DNA of 64,000 bases from NCBI RefSeq assembly GCF_013170805.1, contig NZ_CP051293.1, positions 3,912,001-3,976,000 of the forward strand, written 5' to 3'. This DNA is from Mesorhizobium sp. NZP2077 (GTDB lineage Bacteria > Pseudomonadota > Alphaproteobacteria > Rhizobiales > Rhizobiaceae). The notes beneath the pieces are model-generated. The model ran no database searches. It saw only the letters and a list, made by a program, of their open reading frames with translations, and had not been told where the DNA came from. The translations under genes and the position numbers were made by a program. Position 1 is the first letter of the stretch; each line of letters begins with the position of its first letter. Of the stretch, positions 35,998 through 44,663 are shown piece after piece.

Positions 35998-36468
35998 TTA
36001 TAGTCGCTCGAACGCCTGCCGACCTTTCAAAACATTGGTGAGGACGTCGAACATGCCTTGCCATATCCGCTCGGCGTTTTCTGGAGCAGCCTCGGTCTGC
36101 GTCAGCGTAAGGCGGCATCCGTTCGCAGCCCGCTCGATATCGACCGCAATCCGGCTCTCCCCTTGGAAATGCTTCGGTACATTCAGGGTGAGTGCCAGTC
36201 GGTGCGGTGGGTCGACCCGCGTGAAATGTCCCCAATGTTTGATCATCTCTTCATTGTTCGATTCTTCGACGGAGAACAATCCGCCCAAATGCGGTTCGAT
36301 CTGAACCGAAATTATCTTGTTGCTCGGGCTGACGAAAAGCCAGCGACGGACGATTTCCGGGGTGACCCAGGCAGCATACACTGCCTCCCGTGAATGATCG
36401 AAAGAACGACGTGTCCGCACCAAAAAAGAATTGCTAGCTTGTGATCTAAGATTGTCGGAAACTGCCAT
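35998..36468 (-). CDS. SRPBCC (AHSA1-type) domain protein 1
   Basis: The 156-residue protein is a START-like lipid/ligand-binding fold: RRSFDHSREAVYAAWVTPEI at the start and GCRLTLTQTEAAPENAERIW near the end, typical of Aha1-like stress proteins. It lies 6 bp after a second SRPBCC gene and is probably co-transcribed with it under the promoter at 36971-36996. Confidence 0.85.
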   Translation of the reverse strand: MAVSDNLRSQASNSFLVRTRRSFDHSREAVYAAWVTPEIVRRWLFVSPSNKIISVQIEPHLGGLFSVEESNNEEMIKHWGHFTRVDPPHRLALTLNVPKHFQGESRIAVDIERAANGCRLTLTQTEAAPENAERIWQGMFDVLTNVLKGRQAFERL

Positions 36469-36474
36469 CTGGAG

Positions 36475-36936
36475 CTATCTCCGCAACTCGATCAATCGTG
36501 CCTTGTCGCGCACGATGTTGCTGGCTTTGCCAGATTCCAGCATATCTTTCAGGGCAGCAAGAACGAACGCGAAGCCCTCGGTCGCGGTCAAGGCGTGCTC
36601 GACCACCTCGTCCCTGCTGCCGCGAAATCCCGAGCTGACTATGGTCACCGCGGTTCCGCCGTCGACTTCCTCCAGATCGATATCGACGTCGGTTCCATCC
36701 GACCATTGCCAGTCGATCTTCCGACCAGGGATCAGCCGCGTTGCGGTCGTATCGACTTCCGCACCTGGGACCATGAACTTCCAATGGACCTTGGCTCCAG
36801 CGGCGAGGGGGGCGCTGCTCGAAGCCAGCCAGAACTGTGTCAGGCGGTCAGGCTCGATCAATGCTTTGGTGATGTCCTTAGGCGCTATCCGAATGATAAT
36901 GCTCGCCCGGGCGCGAGGCGACTCTGTCGTTGCCAT
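36475..36936 (-). CDS. SRPBCC (AHSA1-type) domain protein 2
   Basis: A 153-residue SRPBCC protein (ASIIIRIAPKDITKALIEPD, KVHWKFMVPGAEVDTTATRL, GTAVTIVSSGFRGSRDEVVE). It is only distantly similar to its neighbour, so this is not a recent duplication. I chose ATG 36936; the longer frame adds 8 residues. An EcfG-type promoter precedes it. Confidence 0.85.
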   Translation of the reverse strand: MATTESPRARASIIIRIAPKDITKALIEPDRLTQFWLASSSAPLAAGAKVHWKFMVPGAEVDTTATRLIPGRKIDWQWSDGTDVDIDLEEVDGGTAVTIVSSGFRGSRDEVVEHALTATEGFAFVLAALKDMLESGKASNIVRDKARLIELRR

Positions 36937-36970
36937 CGGAAGATCCCTTGTCTCCGGCATTCGCCGATAA

Positions 36971-36996
36971 AACTCTGGATCGGATGGCTTTGTTCC
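36971..36996 (-). promoter_or_regulatory. EcfG-type promoter of the SRPBCC pair
   Basis: GGAAC (36996-36992) and GTT (36973-36971) on the minus strand, 18 bp apart, 35 bp before the start codon. Confidence 0.62.
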
Positions 36997-37096
36997 GGCG
37001 CAGTGCGGTTATGCCGGCAAGGGTCAGACCGGTGAGTTTTTAAACTCTCCGGCGTTGTTGGCCGCCATCACGAATTCTTGAACTCAAGCCGCTCCG

Positions 37097-37121
37097 GGAA
37101 CCTCCCAACCGCAAGTTGGTT
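37097..37121 (+). promoter_or_regulatory. EcfG-type promoter of the DUF2231 operon
   Basis: GGAAC (37097-37101) and GTT (37119-37121) 17 bp apart, 38 bp before the chosen start. Confidence 0.65.
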
Positions 37122-37158
37122 TGGAACAAAGGCCCAGCTTTCAGGATGGAGGATGTCC

Positions 37159-37599
37159 ATGGACAGCGCGCAATCCATGGTGGTGTTCACCAGGCGTCCG
37201 CACCATCGAACACCAATGGCGATCGCCAATGCGTGTTTTATCGGCACGTTGCTGACCGATGTGACGTATTGGCGAAGCGCTGAGATGATGTGGGCCGATT
37301 TTTCCGCCTGGCTGCTTTTTGCCGGCCTGGTCGTAGGCGTACTTGCGGTCTTGGCAGCGATTGTCGATTTGTTAACCGGCCGACTTTCGGGTGGGAGCGG
37401 ACCCGTATGGCCATATCTCCTCGGCAGCTTGGTCGTGCTCGTCATATCGTTTTTCAATGCCCTTGTGCACAGCCGTGATGCCTGGACCTCGGTCGTACCG
37501 ACAGGGCTCTCTCTGTCGGCCGCAGCCGTAATCGTCCTACTCCTCGTCGGACTGCTGGGATGGCGTTCCGGCGGTGCTCAAGTGGAGGTGGTCGAATGA
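37159..37599 (+). CDS. DUF2231 membrane protein
   Basis: The 146-residue protein has four membrane helices and the DUF2231 layout: MAIANACFIGTLLTDVTYWR, EMMWADFSAWLLFAGLVVGV, then an LGSLVVLVISFFNALVHSRD helix. ATG 37159 was chosen because GGAGG lies 6 bases upstream. The TGA overlaps the ATG of the sugar dehydrogenase gene; DUF2231 proteins often serve as membrane partners of such soluble dehydrogenases. Confidence 0.85.
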   Translation: MDSAQSMVVFTRRPHHRTPMAIANACFIGTLLTDVTYWRSAEMMWADFSAWLLFAGLVVGVLAVLAAIVDLLTGRLSGGSGPVWPYLLGSLVVLVISFFNALVHSRDAWTSVVPTGLSLSAAAVIVLLLVGLLGWRSGGAQVEVVE

Positions 37600-38945
37600 A
37601 TTCCGTGTTGTCGTCCAGCAGATATATCCGACGGGTAGCAGGTCTCGGTTTGCTGTGCGGATCGCTTTTCGCACTGCCCGCATGCAGCGACAACGAGCCG
37701 GACCCCGGCGATCAGGTCGGAGCCAATCCGACGCTGCCCGAGCCGGCCCAGTATCTGGTCCCGCCGATGCATGTTGCGTCAATCATCGGCTGGAAAGAGG
37801 ATGAGAAGCCGACGGTCGCCAAGGGTCTGCAGATCAAGGCCTTCGCCAAAGGCCTGAAGCATCCGCGTTCGCTCTACACATTGCCCAACGGCGACGTTCT
37901 GGTCGTCGAGTCCGTGGCGCCGCCCGGCGCCGCGATCAAGCGGCCGAAAGACCTGATCATGGGGTGGATCGAGTCCATGGCGACCTCGGGCGGCGGCACC
38001 GAAGGGAGTAACCGCATCACGCTGCTGCGCGATACGAACGGCGATGGCGTGCCTGACGTGCAGGACGTGTTCCTCGACCATCTCAGTTCGCCGTTCGGTG
38101 TGGCTCTGGTCGGCAACGATCTCTATGTCGCCAACACCGACGCCATTGTGCGTTATCCCTATAAGTCTGGCGACACCAAGATCACGGCGCCGGGTACCGT
38201 TCTGACGCCGCTGCCCGGCGGGCCTATCGACCATCATTGGACCAAATCCCTAGTCGCCAGTCCCGACGGATCGTTGCTCTATGTCGGCATCGGCTCCAAT
38301 AGCAACATCACCGAGAACGGCATCCAGGCCGAAAAAGACCGGGCCGCCATCTGGGAGGTCGACAGGACAACCGGGCGCTATCGTATTTTCGCAAGTGGTT
38401 TGCGCAATCCCAACGGGCTGAGTTGGGAGCCTCAGAGCGGCGCGCTGTGGGCGGTCATCAACGAGCGCGATGAGCTCGGTCCCAATCTGGTTCCCGACTA
38501 TATGACATCGGTCAAGGACGGGGCGTTCTATGGCTGGCCCTACAGCTACTATGGCCAGCATGTCGACCCGCGCGTGATGCCGCAGCGGCCGGATCTGGTC
38601 GCCAAGGCCATCGCTCCGGACTATGCCTTGAGTTCCCATGTCGCCCCCCTCGGCATGGCGTTTTACACCGGAACTAGGCTGCCGGAATCCTATCGCAACG
38701 GCGCGTTTGTCGGTGAGCATGGCAGCTGGAACCGCAAGAAGTTCAACGGTTACAAGGTCGTGTTCGTTGCCTTCAAGGACGGCCATCCTGACGGCAAGCC
38801 ACAGGATGTCGTCACCGGTTTCCTCGACAATGACAATCAGGCGCATGGACGGCCGGTGGGCGTTGACGTCGACAAAGCGGGTGCATTGTTGATAGCCGAC
38901 GATGTCGGCAACACCGTCTGGCGTGTGACATCGGCAAGCCAGTAG
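37596..38945 (+). CDS. PQQ-dependent sorbosone/glucose dehydrogenase-like lipoprotein
   Basis: The 449-residue protein starts with a lipoprotein signal (LLCGSLFALPACSD) and folds as a six-bladed beta-propeller of the soluble glucose/sorbosone dehydrogenase family. Conserved parts are AKGLKHPRSLYTLPNGDVLV, SGLRNPNGLSWEPQSGALWA and HVAPLGMAFYTG. By family it would oxidise sugars with PQQ in the periplasm. It is coupled to the DUF2231 gene, which may pass electrons on, and shares its EcfG-type promoter. Confidence 0.87.
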   Translation: MNSVLSSSRYIRRVAGLGLLCGSLFALPACSDNEPDPGDQVGANPTLPEPAQYLVPPMHVASIIGWKEDEKPTVAKGLQIKAFAKGLKHPRSLYTLPNGDVLVVESVAPPGAAIKRPKDLIMGWIESMATSGGGTEGSNRITLLRDTNGDGVPDVQDVFLDHLSSPFGVALVGNDLYVANTDAIVRYPYKSGDTKITAPGTVLTPLPGGPIDHHWTKSLVASPDGSLLYVGIGSNSNITENGIQAEKDRAAIWEVDRTTGRYRIFASGLRNPNGLSWEPQSGALWAVINERDELGPNLVPDYMTSVKDGAFYGWPYSYYGQHVDPRVMPQRPDLVAKAIAPDYALSSHVAPLGMAFYTGTRLPESYRNGAFVGEHGSWNRKKFNGYKVVFVAFKDGHPDGKPQDVVTGFLDNDNQAHGRPVGVDVDKAGALLIADDVGNTVWRVTSASQ

Positions 38946-39030
38946 CCATGCATCCGAAATCGAGCGCTCAGGCCTGTGTATCCTCTTATCGAGAGTTCCA
39001 AGCTTCACGAAACTTCGGCGAAAAAAACCG

Positions 39031-39048
39031 CTTGGTAAGATTCGTACA
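39031..39048 (-). promoter_or_regulatory. Operator-like motif TGTACG-N5-TACCAAG
   Basis: The minus strand reads TGTACGAATCTTACCAAG. It lies 80 bp upstream of the small gene at 39128. Confidence 0.5.
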
Positions 39049-39127
39049 GTGAAAACTCATCAAATTTGAATGACGGTCCCGCGGTTGGCGGGATAATTCC
39101 GCTTTCGCCAGCCATGGGAGGATACCG

Positions 39128-39319
39128 GTGGATAACCCCCAAAACGGAAGCAATGTCGCAGCACAGATTGAGGTGGTTGAGGCGTGCGGGGAGTGGTTCG
39201 TGCGGGTGATAAACGATGGCCGGGAAACCACCAGCCAGTTCGATCTTGAATCCTTCGCGCTTGCCTACGCCGAAGGTCAACGGCTTCGCTTGAAGCTCGC
39301 GGAAATCAGGCGCCTTTAG
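39128..39319 (+). CDS. Small hypothetical protein
   Basis: A 63-residue protein with a GTG start after GGGAGGATACCG (MDNPQNGSNVAAQIEVVEAC, then FALAYAEGQRLRLKLAEIRR). A compact alpha/beta pattern is likely. It stands next to a family A small gene and the second Crp/Fnr gene. Function unknown. Confidence 0.6.
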   Translation: MDNPQNGSNVAAQIEVVEACGEWFVRVINDGRETTSQFDLESFALAYAEGQRLRLKLAEIRRL

Positions 39320-39361
39320 ACGCCGTCGAGTTCGGCGGGCGGGTCAGATGGACCAGTAGCG

Positions 39362-39583
39362 ATGGCGATAAATCCCGAACCGATCGATATTGCTGAGTCC
39401 GTGGACACCATACTCGACGCGGTGTTGGAAAATCCCTTTCTGTCGATGCAGGCAGCCATAGCCATGTTGCGCGAGCAGACCGGAACAAGCCGATCGGACG
39501 CTGATCTGAAAGGCTTGATCACCAAGAAGGCGGCGGTGCGGGGCATTCAGTTCTTCGATGAGGGTAGCAGCGCGGCAACTTAA
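39362..39583 (+). CDS. Small hypothetical protein, family A, copy 3
   Basis: A 73-residue protein whose core LSMQAAIAMLREQTG, then DADLKGLITKKAAVRGIQFF, aligns with family A at 30956 and 32409. It is convergent with the Crp/Fnr gene, 3 bp away. Function unknown. Confidence 0.6.
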   Translation: MAINPEPIDIAESVDTILDAVLENPFLSMQAAIAMLREQTGTSRSDADLKGLITKKAAVRGIQFFDEGSSAAT

Positions 39584-39586
39584 GCC

Positions 39587-40306
39587 CTACCTGGGTTCGT
39601 TGTTCATGCTCAGATACGTTGGATCGAACTCAGCGAGCTCTGCAAGCTGATCCCAATCCAGAATGGTGACTGTGTGGTTCGTCCAGGTGATCACCCTGAT
39701 TTTTTTCAGGGATCCGATCACCCGGTTCATATGAACTACCGACAGGCCCAGTACGTCGGCCATCTCGGCTTGCGAAAGAGGCAGGTTGAAACTCATGTCG
39801 TTGGTGCGCTTGACCACCTGCAGGCGCACGAAGAGCTCGCAAATGAGATGAGCCAAATGCGAGGTCTTGGAGCGCCGGCCCATTGCCACGATCCATTCGC
39901 GGTGAATGGCGCCGTCGACCAGTGTGTCGAGCCACAACAGGCGGGTCAGGTGCGGCGCCCGCTCGGTGATGGTCCTCAATTTGCTGTGGTCCGCGAACAT
40001 GACACGGCAAGGCGAGAGTGCAACGATGCCGTGGTCCATCGTCTTCAGCAGAAAGGCGTGAAGGTCGACGAAGTCGCCAGGCACCTGCAAGGACGTGAAC
40101 TGGCGGCCGCCATTCTCGAGCACCTTGTAGCGAGCCGCCAAGCCGTCGAGCAACATGGTGCTGTAGGCTGGCCGCGACCCTGTCGAGACGAGGTCCTGGC
40201 CTTTGTCAAAATCTCTTCCAAAGGCGATCGTATCGGCCAGCAGAGCCTTCTCTTCGTTCGACAGCTCGTCATGCTGACCGAGTTGCAGATAAAGGGGTTC
40301 CAACAT
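39587..40306 (-). CDS. Crp/Fnr-type transcriptional regulator 2
   Basis: The 239-residue regulator has a cNMP-binding-like domain (FDKGQDLVSTGSRPAYSTML, LQVPGDFVDLHAFLLKTMDH) and a C-terminal winged helix with LSQAEMADVLGLSVVHMNRV as the recognition region. No FNR-type cysteine cluster is seen. The ATG at 40306 begins the conserved part; a longer frame adds 27 residues. It is divergent from a DUF6894 gene. Confidence 0.87.
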   Translation of the reverse strand: MLEPLYLQLGQHDELSNEEKALLADTIAFGRDFDKGQDLVSTGSRPAYSTMLLDGLAARYKVLENGGRQFTSLQVPGDFVDLHAFLLKTMDHGIVALSPCRVMFADHSKLRTITERAPHLTRLLWLDTLVDGAIHREWIVAMGRRSKTSHLAHLICELFVRLQVVKRTNDMSFNLPLSQAEMADVLGLSVVHMNRVIGSLKKIRVITWTNHTVTILDWDQLAELAEFDPTYLSMNNEPR

Positions 40307-40497
40307 GGCAGCCTCGAAGCAGTCGGGTGTGAGACGCCGATCGCCTATGTGTTGGGAGCGGAAACCTAGGCCTTCGGAAGATGACAAACGCTATCATTTG
40401 ACAGGCTGCGCCAGTTTTTGCGCAAACACCAGTACGGACAGGGAACCATACATATGGCAACGAATTTAGCACGCTAGAGCTTTGTCACGTGGCATGA

Positions 40498-40734
40498 ATG
40501 AAACGCTATTATTTCGATCTTTATAACAGCGACGGCCTGGTATCGGATGAGAATGGCCAGCTGTTCGAATCGAAGGATCACGCAAGGGCGGAAGCACTTC
40601 GCATCTTGCATGATGTTGCTCGCGACGAGATGCCGGATCGCGACCGCGTCAAAATAACTATCAAAATGCGTGATGATGCTGGGGTCGAGGTGTTCGAGGC
40701 ATCTCTCACTCTTAAGGCTGCGTGGAGCATGTGA
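40498..40734 (+). CDS. DUF6894-type small protein, copy 2
   Basis: A 78-residue protein (MKRYYFDLYNSDGLVSDENG, ESKDHARAEALRILHDVARD), paralogue of the gene at 32690. A near match to the general-stress consensus (GGAAC at 40442-40446, N18, TT) lies upstream. Function unknown. Confidence 0.78.
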   Translation: MKRYYFDLYNSDGLVSDENGQLFESKDHARAEALRILHDVARDEMPDRDRVKITIKMRDDAGVEVFEASLTLKAAWSM

Positions 40735-40986
40735 TCGCGCCGTCGATGTTCGGTTCGTGGGCAGGGCTGGTGCGACTTCGCAAGGCTTGTGCTGGCAAAT
40801 CCGCAATGAATCCGCAGCCGGCCTGCCGCGGTTGAGCAGCAGCCCAGCTAACGATCTACCCCGCTGGTTCCATCCGCGGAACAAGCATTTAACGCTGGCG
40901 TTGAATGGCGATCCCGCGGGAGTTGCATGAACGCGCTGCCGCGAAGTGGTCGCAGAAGTTTGTTGTTAGGACAAAAGGAGATTCAA

Positions 40987-41604
40987 ATGCCGCTTACGGC
41001 CTTCGCCCTCAACTGCTCGCTTAAGGCCGCTGACGACAAAGAAAGATCGTCCACCGATCGGTTACTTGCAGATGTCCTGGCGGCGCTGATGCAATACGAA
41101 GTGAAGGGTGAGATTGTGCGTGCGCTCTCCCTCGATATCAGACCCGGCGTGCTTTCCGACATGGGCAAGGGTGACGATTGGCCGAAACTCAGGAAGAAAA
41201 TCCTGGCGGCAGACATCTTCGTGCTCGGGCTGCCCATCTGGCTTGGCCAACCCTCAAGCGTGGCCAAGCGCATCCTGGAGCGCATGGATGCTTTTCTCGA
41301 GGAGACCGACGACAAAGGACGCATGCCGGCAGCAGGAAAGGTGGCGTTGGTGGCCATCGTCGGCAATGAGGATGGTGCCCATCACTGTCACGCTGAATGC
41401 TTTCAGGCGCTGAATGACGTTGGCTTCACCGTCCCCGCCAATGGCGGAGTCTACTGGGTTGGCGAGGCCATGGGGGACGTCAACTATGTCGACCTGCAAG
41501 CAACTCCGGAAAAGGTCACAGGTGCGATCGAAATGGCCGCCTCAAACGCTGCCCATCTGGCCGGATTGTTGAAAGGCCGGGGCTACTCGGGCGTCTCAGA
41601 GTGA
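40987..41604 (+). CDS. Flavodoxin-like NAD(P)H-dependent FMN reductase family protein
   Basis: The 205-residue protein has the NADPH-dependent FMN reductase/flavodoxin pattern: FALNCSLKAADDKERSSTDR for the phosphate loop, ILAADIFVLGLPIWLGQPSS for the isoalloxazine loop and VALVAIVGNEDGAHHCHAEC. Strong ribosome site AAAAGGAG. It would reduce quinones or FMN in the cytoplasm. The region 40735-40986 contains no further gene I can support. Confidence 0.85.
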   Translation: MPLTAFALNCSLKAADDKERSSTDRLLADVLAALMQYEVKGEIVRALSLDIRPGVLSDMGKGDDWPKLRKKILAADIFVLGLPIWLGQPSSVAKRILERMDAFLEETDDKGRMPAAGKVALVAIVGNEDGAHHCHAECFQALNDVGFTVPANGGVYWVGEAMGDVNYVDLQATPEKVTGAIEMAASNAAHLAGLLKGRGYSGVSE

Positions 41605-41706
41605 CCTGGTTCACGAAGACACCGGCGACTAGCTCGGAACTCATAGCTGTACGGCAAGGGTCAGTCCGCACCGTCATTTGATAGGGCGGACCAACGGCAC
41701 GACATG

Positions 41707-42298
41707 CTAGGTGAGGATCAAGACGATCTTGAGAGTATCCGGATCGACGATGACGATCCGCCCGTCGGCGAGCAGGAAATACTCGTAGGTTTCGTAAGCC
41801 GGGACGATCTTGACGATGCGCGCCGGCAAGCGATGCAGCCTGATCTTGTGCCGCGGAATTTCGACGCCGACGTTGATATCGAAATCCACACTGGCTACCG
41901 GCTCCACCTTCGTCTCCTTGATCACCTGGGTGATCTGGGTTTTCTGTGTCCGGCGTAGGGGTCTTGCCCTGCGCCTGATCGGTCTGAACCTTGACCTTGC
42001 CCTGCGCCTGTTGGTCCGTGGTGGCGCCAGCCTTGCCTTGAGCCTGCTGATCGGTCTGGACCTTGGCCTTGCCCCTGCGCCTGCTGGTCGGTAGTGCCGC
42101 CAGCCTCGCCCTGTGCCTTTTGGTCCGTCTGGCCTTTGGCCTTGCGCTGTTCCTGCTCGCCCATCTTTGAACCGCCTTTCCAGAGGCGCAATTGGTGTCC
42201 GCGCCTGATTGATTTTCGGCCGGCTGTTGTGTCTGCGCCATCGCCGTTCCACAGCCGAGCCCGATCGCCAGCATGCTGGTGATGAGAACTTGTTTCAT
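41707..42298 (-). pseudogene. DUF1236 exported protein, frameshifted in a Gln-rich repeat region
   Basis: It begins with a signal peptide (MKQVLITSMLAIGLGCGTAM) and ends with a DUF1236 domain (LPARIVKIVPAYETYEYFLL, DGRIVIVDPDTLKIVLIL). Between them lie repeats of TTDQQAQGK type. The signal peptide, the repeats and the C-terminus are in different frames: at least three frameshifts occur, near 42170, 42075 and 41955. Slippage in the repeats is a likely cause. A sequencing error cannot be excluded. Confidence 0.7.
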
Positions 42299-42495
42299 AG
42301 GAAATCTCCCTGAGAAAAGACGTTCCTTCAACGGATAAAACTTCACCAAAAAGTTTGTTCCGAGATGGGGATTCGTGAGCGTCAAAGAACGCAAACGGAT
42401 CGCATGATGGCCTGCCGATCGACACCGATACGCACTTCAAAGTAACCTTTCCAACCTCGTCGATTGCCCTAGCTCTATGTTGAGAGGAGACCTGG

Positions 42496-42948
42496 ATGGC
42501 AATTTACGGTCTGAGGGTTATCAGCTTCATCTTCGTCGCATTGGCCTTTGTCCCGGCCGGTGCGCACTTCTTCTCGATGTTCAACAAGATGAAGCTGGAT
42601 GGAACGGGCTACTTGGCCGCGCAACGCGCGTACGACGGCTGGAGCCTGTTCGGCATCGTGGTGCTAGGGGCATTGCTCTCCACAGCCGCCTTGGCAGTCC
42701 TGCTCTACAGGTCAGGTGGGTCATTCGGCCTTGTTGTCCTTGCCTTCATCAGCATCGGTGCCACCCAACTTGCCTTCTGGACGCTGACCTATCCGATCAA
42801 CCAGGCAACCCGGAACTGGACCGTTTTGCCTGAAAACTGGGAGTTGCTGCGGCGCCAGTGGGAATATTCGCACGCCGTCGCCGCCGGCCTCAATGCCTTG
42901 GCGTTGCTGGTGCTTTTCATATCAGCGCTTCGCGCTGCGGTGCGTTGA
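42496..42948 (+). CDS. DUF1772-like four-helix membrane protein
   Basis: A 150-residue protein with four membrane helices and the ending WEYSHAVAAGLNALALLVLF, which is characteristic of DUF1772/anthrone-oxygenase-like proteins. Middle helices carry LFGIVVLGALLSTAALAVLL. Function unknown. AGGAG precedes the ATG. Confidence 0.7.
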   Translation: MAIYGLRVISFIFVALAFVPAGAHFFSMFNKMKLDGTGYLAAQRAYDGWSLFGIVVLGALLSTAALAVLLYRSGGSFGLVVLAFISIGATQLAFWTLTYPINQATRNWTVLPENWELLRRQWEYSHAVAAGLNALALLVLFISALRAAVR

Positions 42949-43034
42949 ACGACCACGTCTTCACCGACGCGGCGATCGAGCGGGCTGTTGGAGGCGTCGC
43001 TTATCCAGATCTCCGGATGGAGCGTGTGACGAAG

Positions 43035-43735
43035 TCAATCAGTGCATAGGCTCGCGGACCAACTGGAACTTTGTGATTTCGCGTGCTGTTCGATCAATGC
43101 AAGCAACTCCGTTGGCGGGCTGCTACGATCCGGCCGGGTCCAGCCAGCTTCGAAGGAAAATAACGGATCGTCGCGATCCGTACGACGCTTAAGGCCGACC
43201 AACCGCACCCGGTAACCGAGCGCCTTGACGATTTCGGGCAGATCGTCCGCCTTTCCATCCTTCCACGTGACTTCCAGCTCAGCACGGTGGTCGCGTAGAA
43301 TGCGGAGGTCGATCCATTTCAGCACGAGAAGCGTCATCAAGGTTAGCAATGTCCCGGCCGCTCCCAAGCCATATTGACCACCGCCGAATGCCAAACCGAT
43401 CGCCGTCATCACCCACGAGGTCGCGGCCGTGGTGATCCCACTGACAAGATCGCCTCGGCGAAGGATGGCGCCGCCACCGATGAAGCCGACGCCTGTCAAC
43501 ACGCCAAGCGGAAAGCGCAACACATCCATCGAGGCAAATGAATCGGGATTCTTGCCGCCTACTTCCAGCAATATGTTTGCCTGGACCATTGAAGGCGGCG
43601 GCCAGTCCGACGAGGATAGTCGTTCTGAAGCCCGCCGAATGACCGCGCGCTTCGCGATTCAATCCGGTCAACGCACCGGCAAGCACAGTCAAACCAATCG
43701 CGCCGCGATATCTGCCAGTCTGGACTTAGAGGCAT
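43035..43735 (-). pseudogene. mgtC: MgtC/SapB family protein, frameshifted
   Basis: Membrane part 1 (LTVLAGALTGLNREARGHSA, GFRTTILVGLAAA) and part 2 (MVQANILLEVGGKNPDSFAS, LTGVGFIGGGAILRRGDLVS) are both normal MgtC sequence but lie in different frames, joined by an indel near 43585. A further shift is needed near 43695 to reach the ATG at 43735. The C-terminal ACT-like domain is intact to the stop. MgtC proteins affect magnesium homeostasis and ATP synthase. The breaks make this copy probably inactive. Confidence 0.72.
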
Positions 43736-43851
43736 GGCGGGACCCGAATTGGAAGGTCGATTGTCCTGCAATCCAATTCTCGGGCGCGCTTTAGGTTCCG
43801 CGCCGAGTCGGGCGGGCACGCAACAGCGGTAGCAAATTGAAATCCGCAGTA

Positions 43852-44112
43852 CTAGCGGCGCGGGCGACGCAGTGGGATGCGCACGACATTCTCCGGTCCA
43901 AGCAGGTCAAAGGCCATGGCCAATTGGCGCACAGAGGCCATCTCCACGATCAATTCTTCGATCGAACGATTTGGCAAACCAGTCTTCACCCGCTGCCTCA
44001 CCCTGGTCGCAAGCTCATGAACTCGCACCGGGACGAAAAGCGGGCTGTCATCCAACAGCTTGCTGATTTCAATGACGACATCGGCGTCAATGTCCTTCGG
44101 CAATTCCCGCAT
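43852..44112 (-). CDS. Small hypothetical protein
   Basis: An 86-residue protein (MRELPKDIDADVVIEISKLL, VHELATRVRQRVKTGLPNRS, LLGPENVVRIPLRRPRR) with a helical middle and a basic C-terminus. AAGGTGAC precedes the chosen ATG; the longer frame adds 50 residues without a ribosome site. Function unknown. Confidence 0.55.
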   Translation of the reverse strand: MRELPKDIDADVVIEISKLLDDSPLFVPVRVHELATRVRQRVKTGLPNRSIEELIVEMASVRQLAMAFDLLGPENVVRIPLRRPRR

Positions 44113-44270
44113 GGGCGTCACCTTGCTCTCGAAGCAACGGCCGTCACATCTTTCAATCCGACGGGGTTGAGGCACCGCGCGCCGGGCGTGGAACGGAAGA
44201 GGGTATGCAGGCACGCATCGATAGTCGGATTGATAAATCTGCCCGCCTCGGTGTGTCATCAAAAAATGTT

Positions 44271-44288
44271 GGTACGGAAATTACCAAG
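44271..44288 (+). promoter_or_regulatory. Operator-like motif GGTACG-N5-TACCAAG
   Basis: GGTACGGAAATTACCAAG; with the two preceding Ts the site is a perfect inverted repeat TTGGTA-N7-TACCAA. It lies 120 bp upstream of the DUF2934 gene. Confidence 0.55.
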
Positions 44289-44407
44289 CTGCTCCTTCAC
44301 GCAAGCCACCGGCGCCTTGCCCGGGATCGCGGCTCCGGCGGCAGCCACTGCCGAAGGGAACAAAAAATATCATCTGGAATTGAGACTGATGATCGGAGGA
44401 TCGAGTC

Positions 44408-44596
44408 ATGGACAGCAGGGAAGCGCGCATCAAACGGCGAGCCTACGAAATTTGGGAGCGGGAGGGTCGTCCTGCCGGACGAGAGCAGGAACACTGGGAC
44501 CAGGCCGTACAGGAAATAGAGGCGGAAGGCCCGGAGGCCGAACGCGTATCGGCCGCTCCAATGGTTGGAGTTGGCACGAAAAGCAGCAGCGGTTGA
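44408..44596 (+). CDS. DUF2934 small protein
   Basis: A 62-residue protein with the DUF2934 signature RIKRRAYEIWEREGRPAGRE near the start followed by HWDQAVQEIEAE. DUF2934 genes are common in rhizobial stress loci. GGAAC at 44358-44362 followed by N18 and TT is a weak general-stress promoter match. Ribosome site CGGAGGATCG is good. Confidence 0.85.
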   Translation: MDSREARIKRRAYEIWEREGRPAGREQEHWDQAVQEIEAEGPEAERVSAAPMVGVGTKSSSG

Positions 44597-44663
44597 AGAC
44601 CCACCCAAGCAACCAAGACGCCTGAGCTTCGTTGGTCGATATCAACCAGAGGAGGCCTCGACA

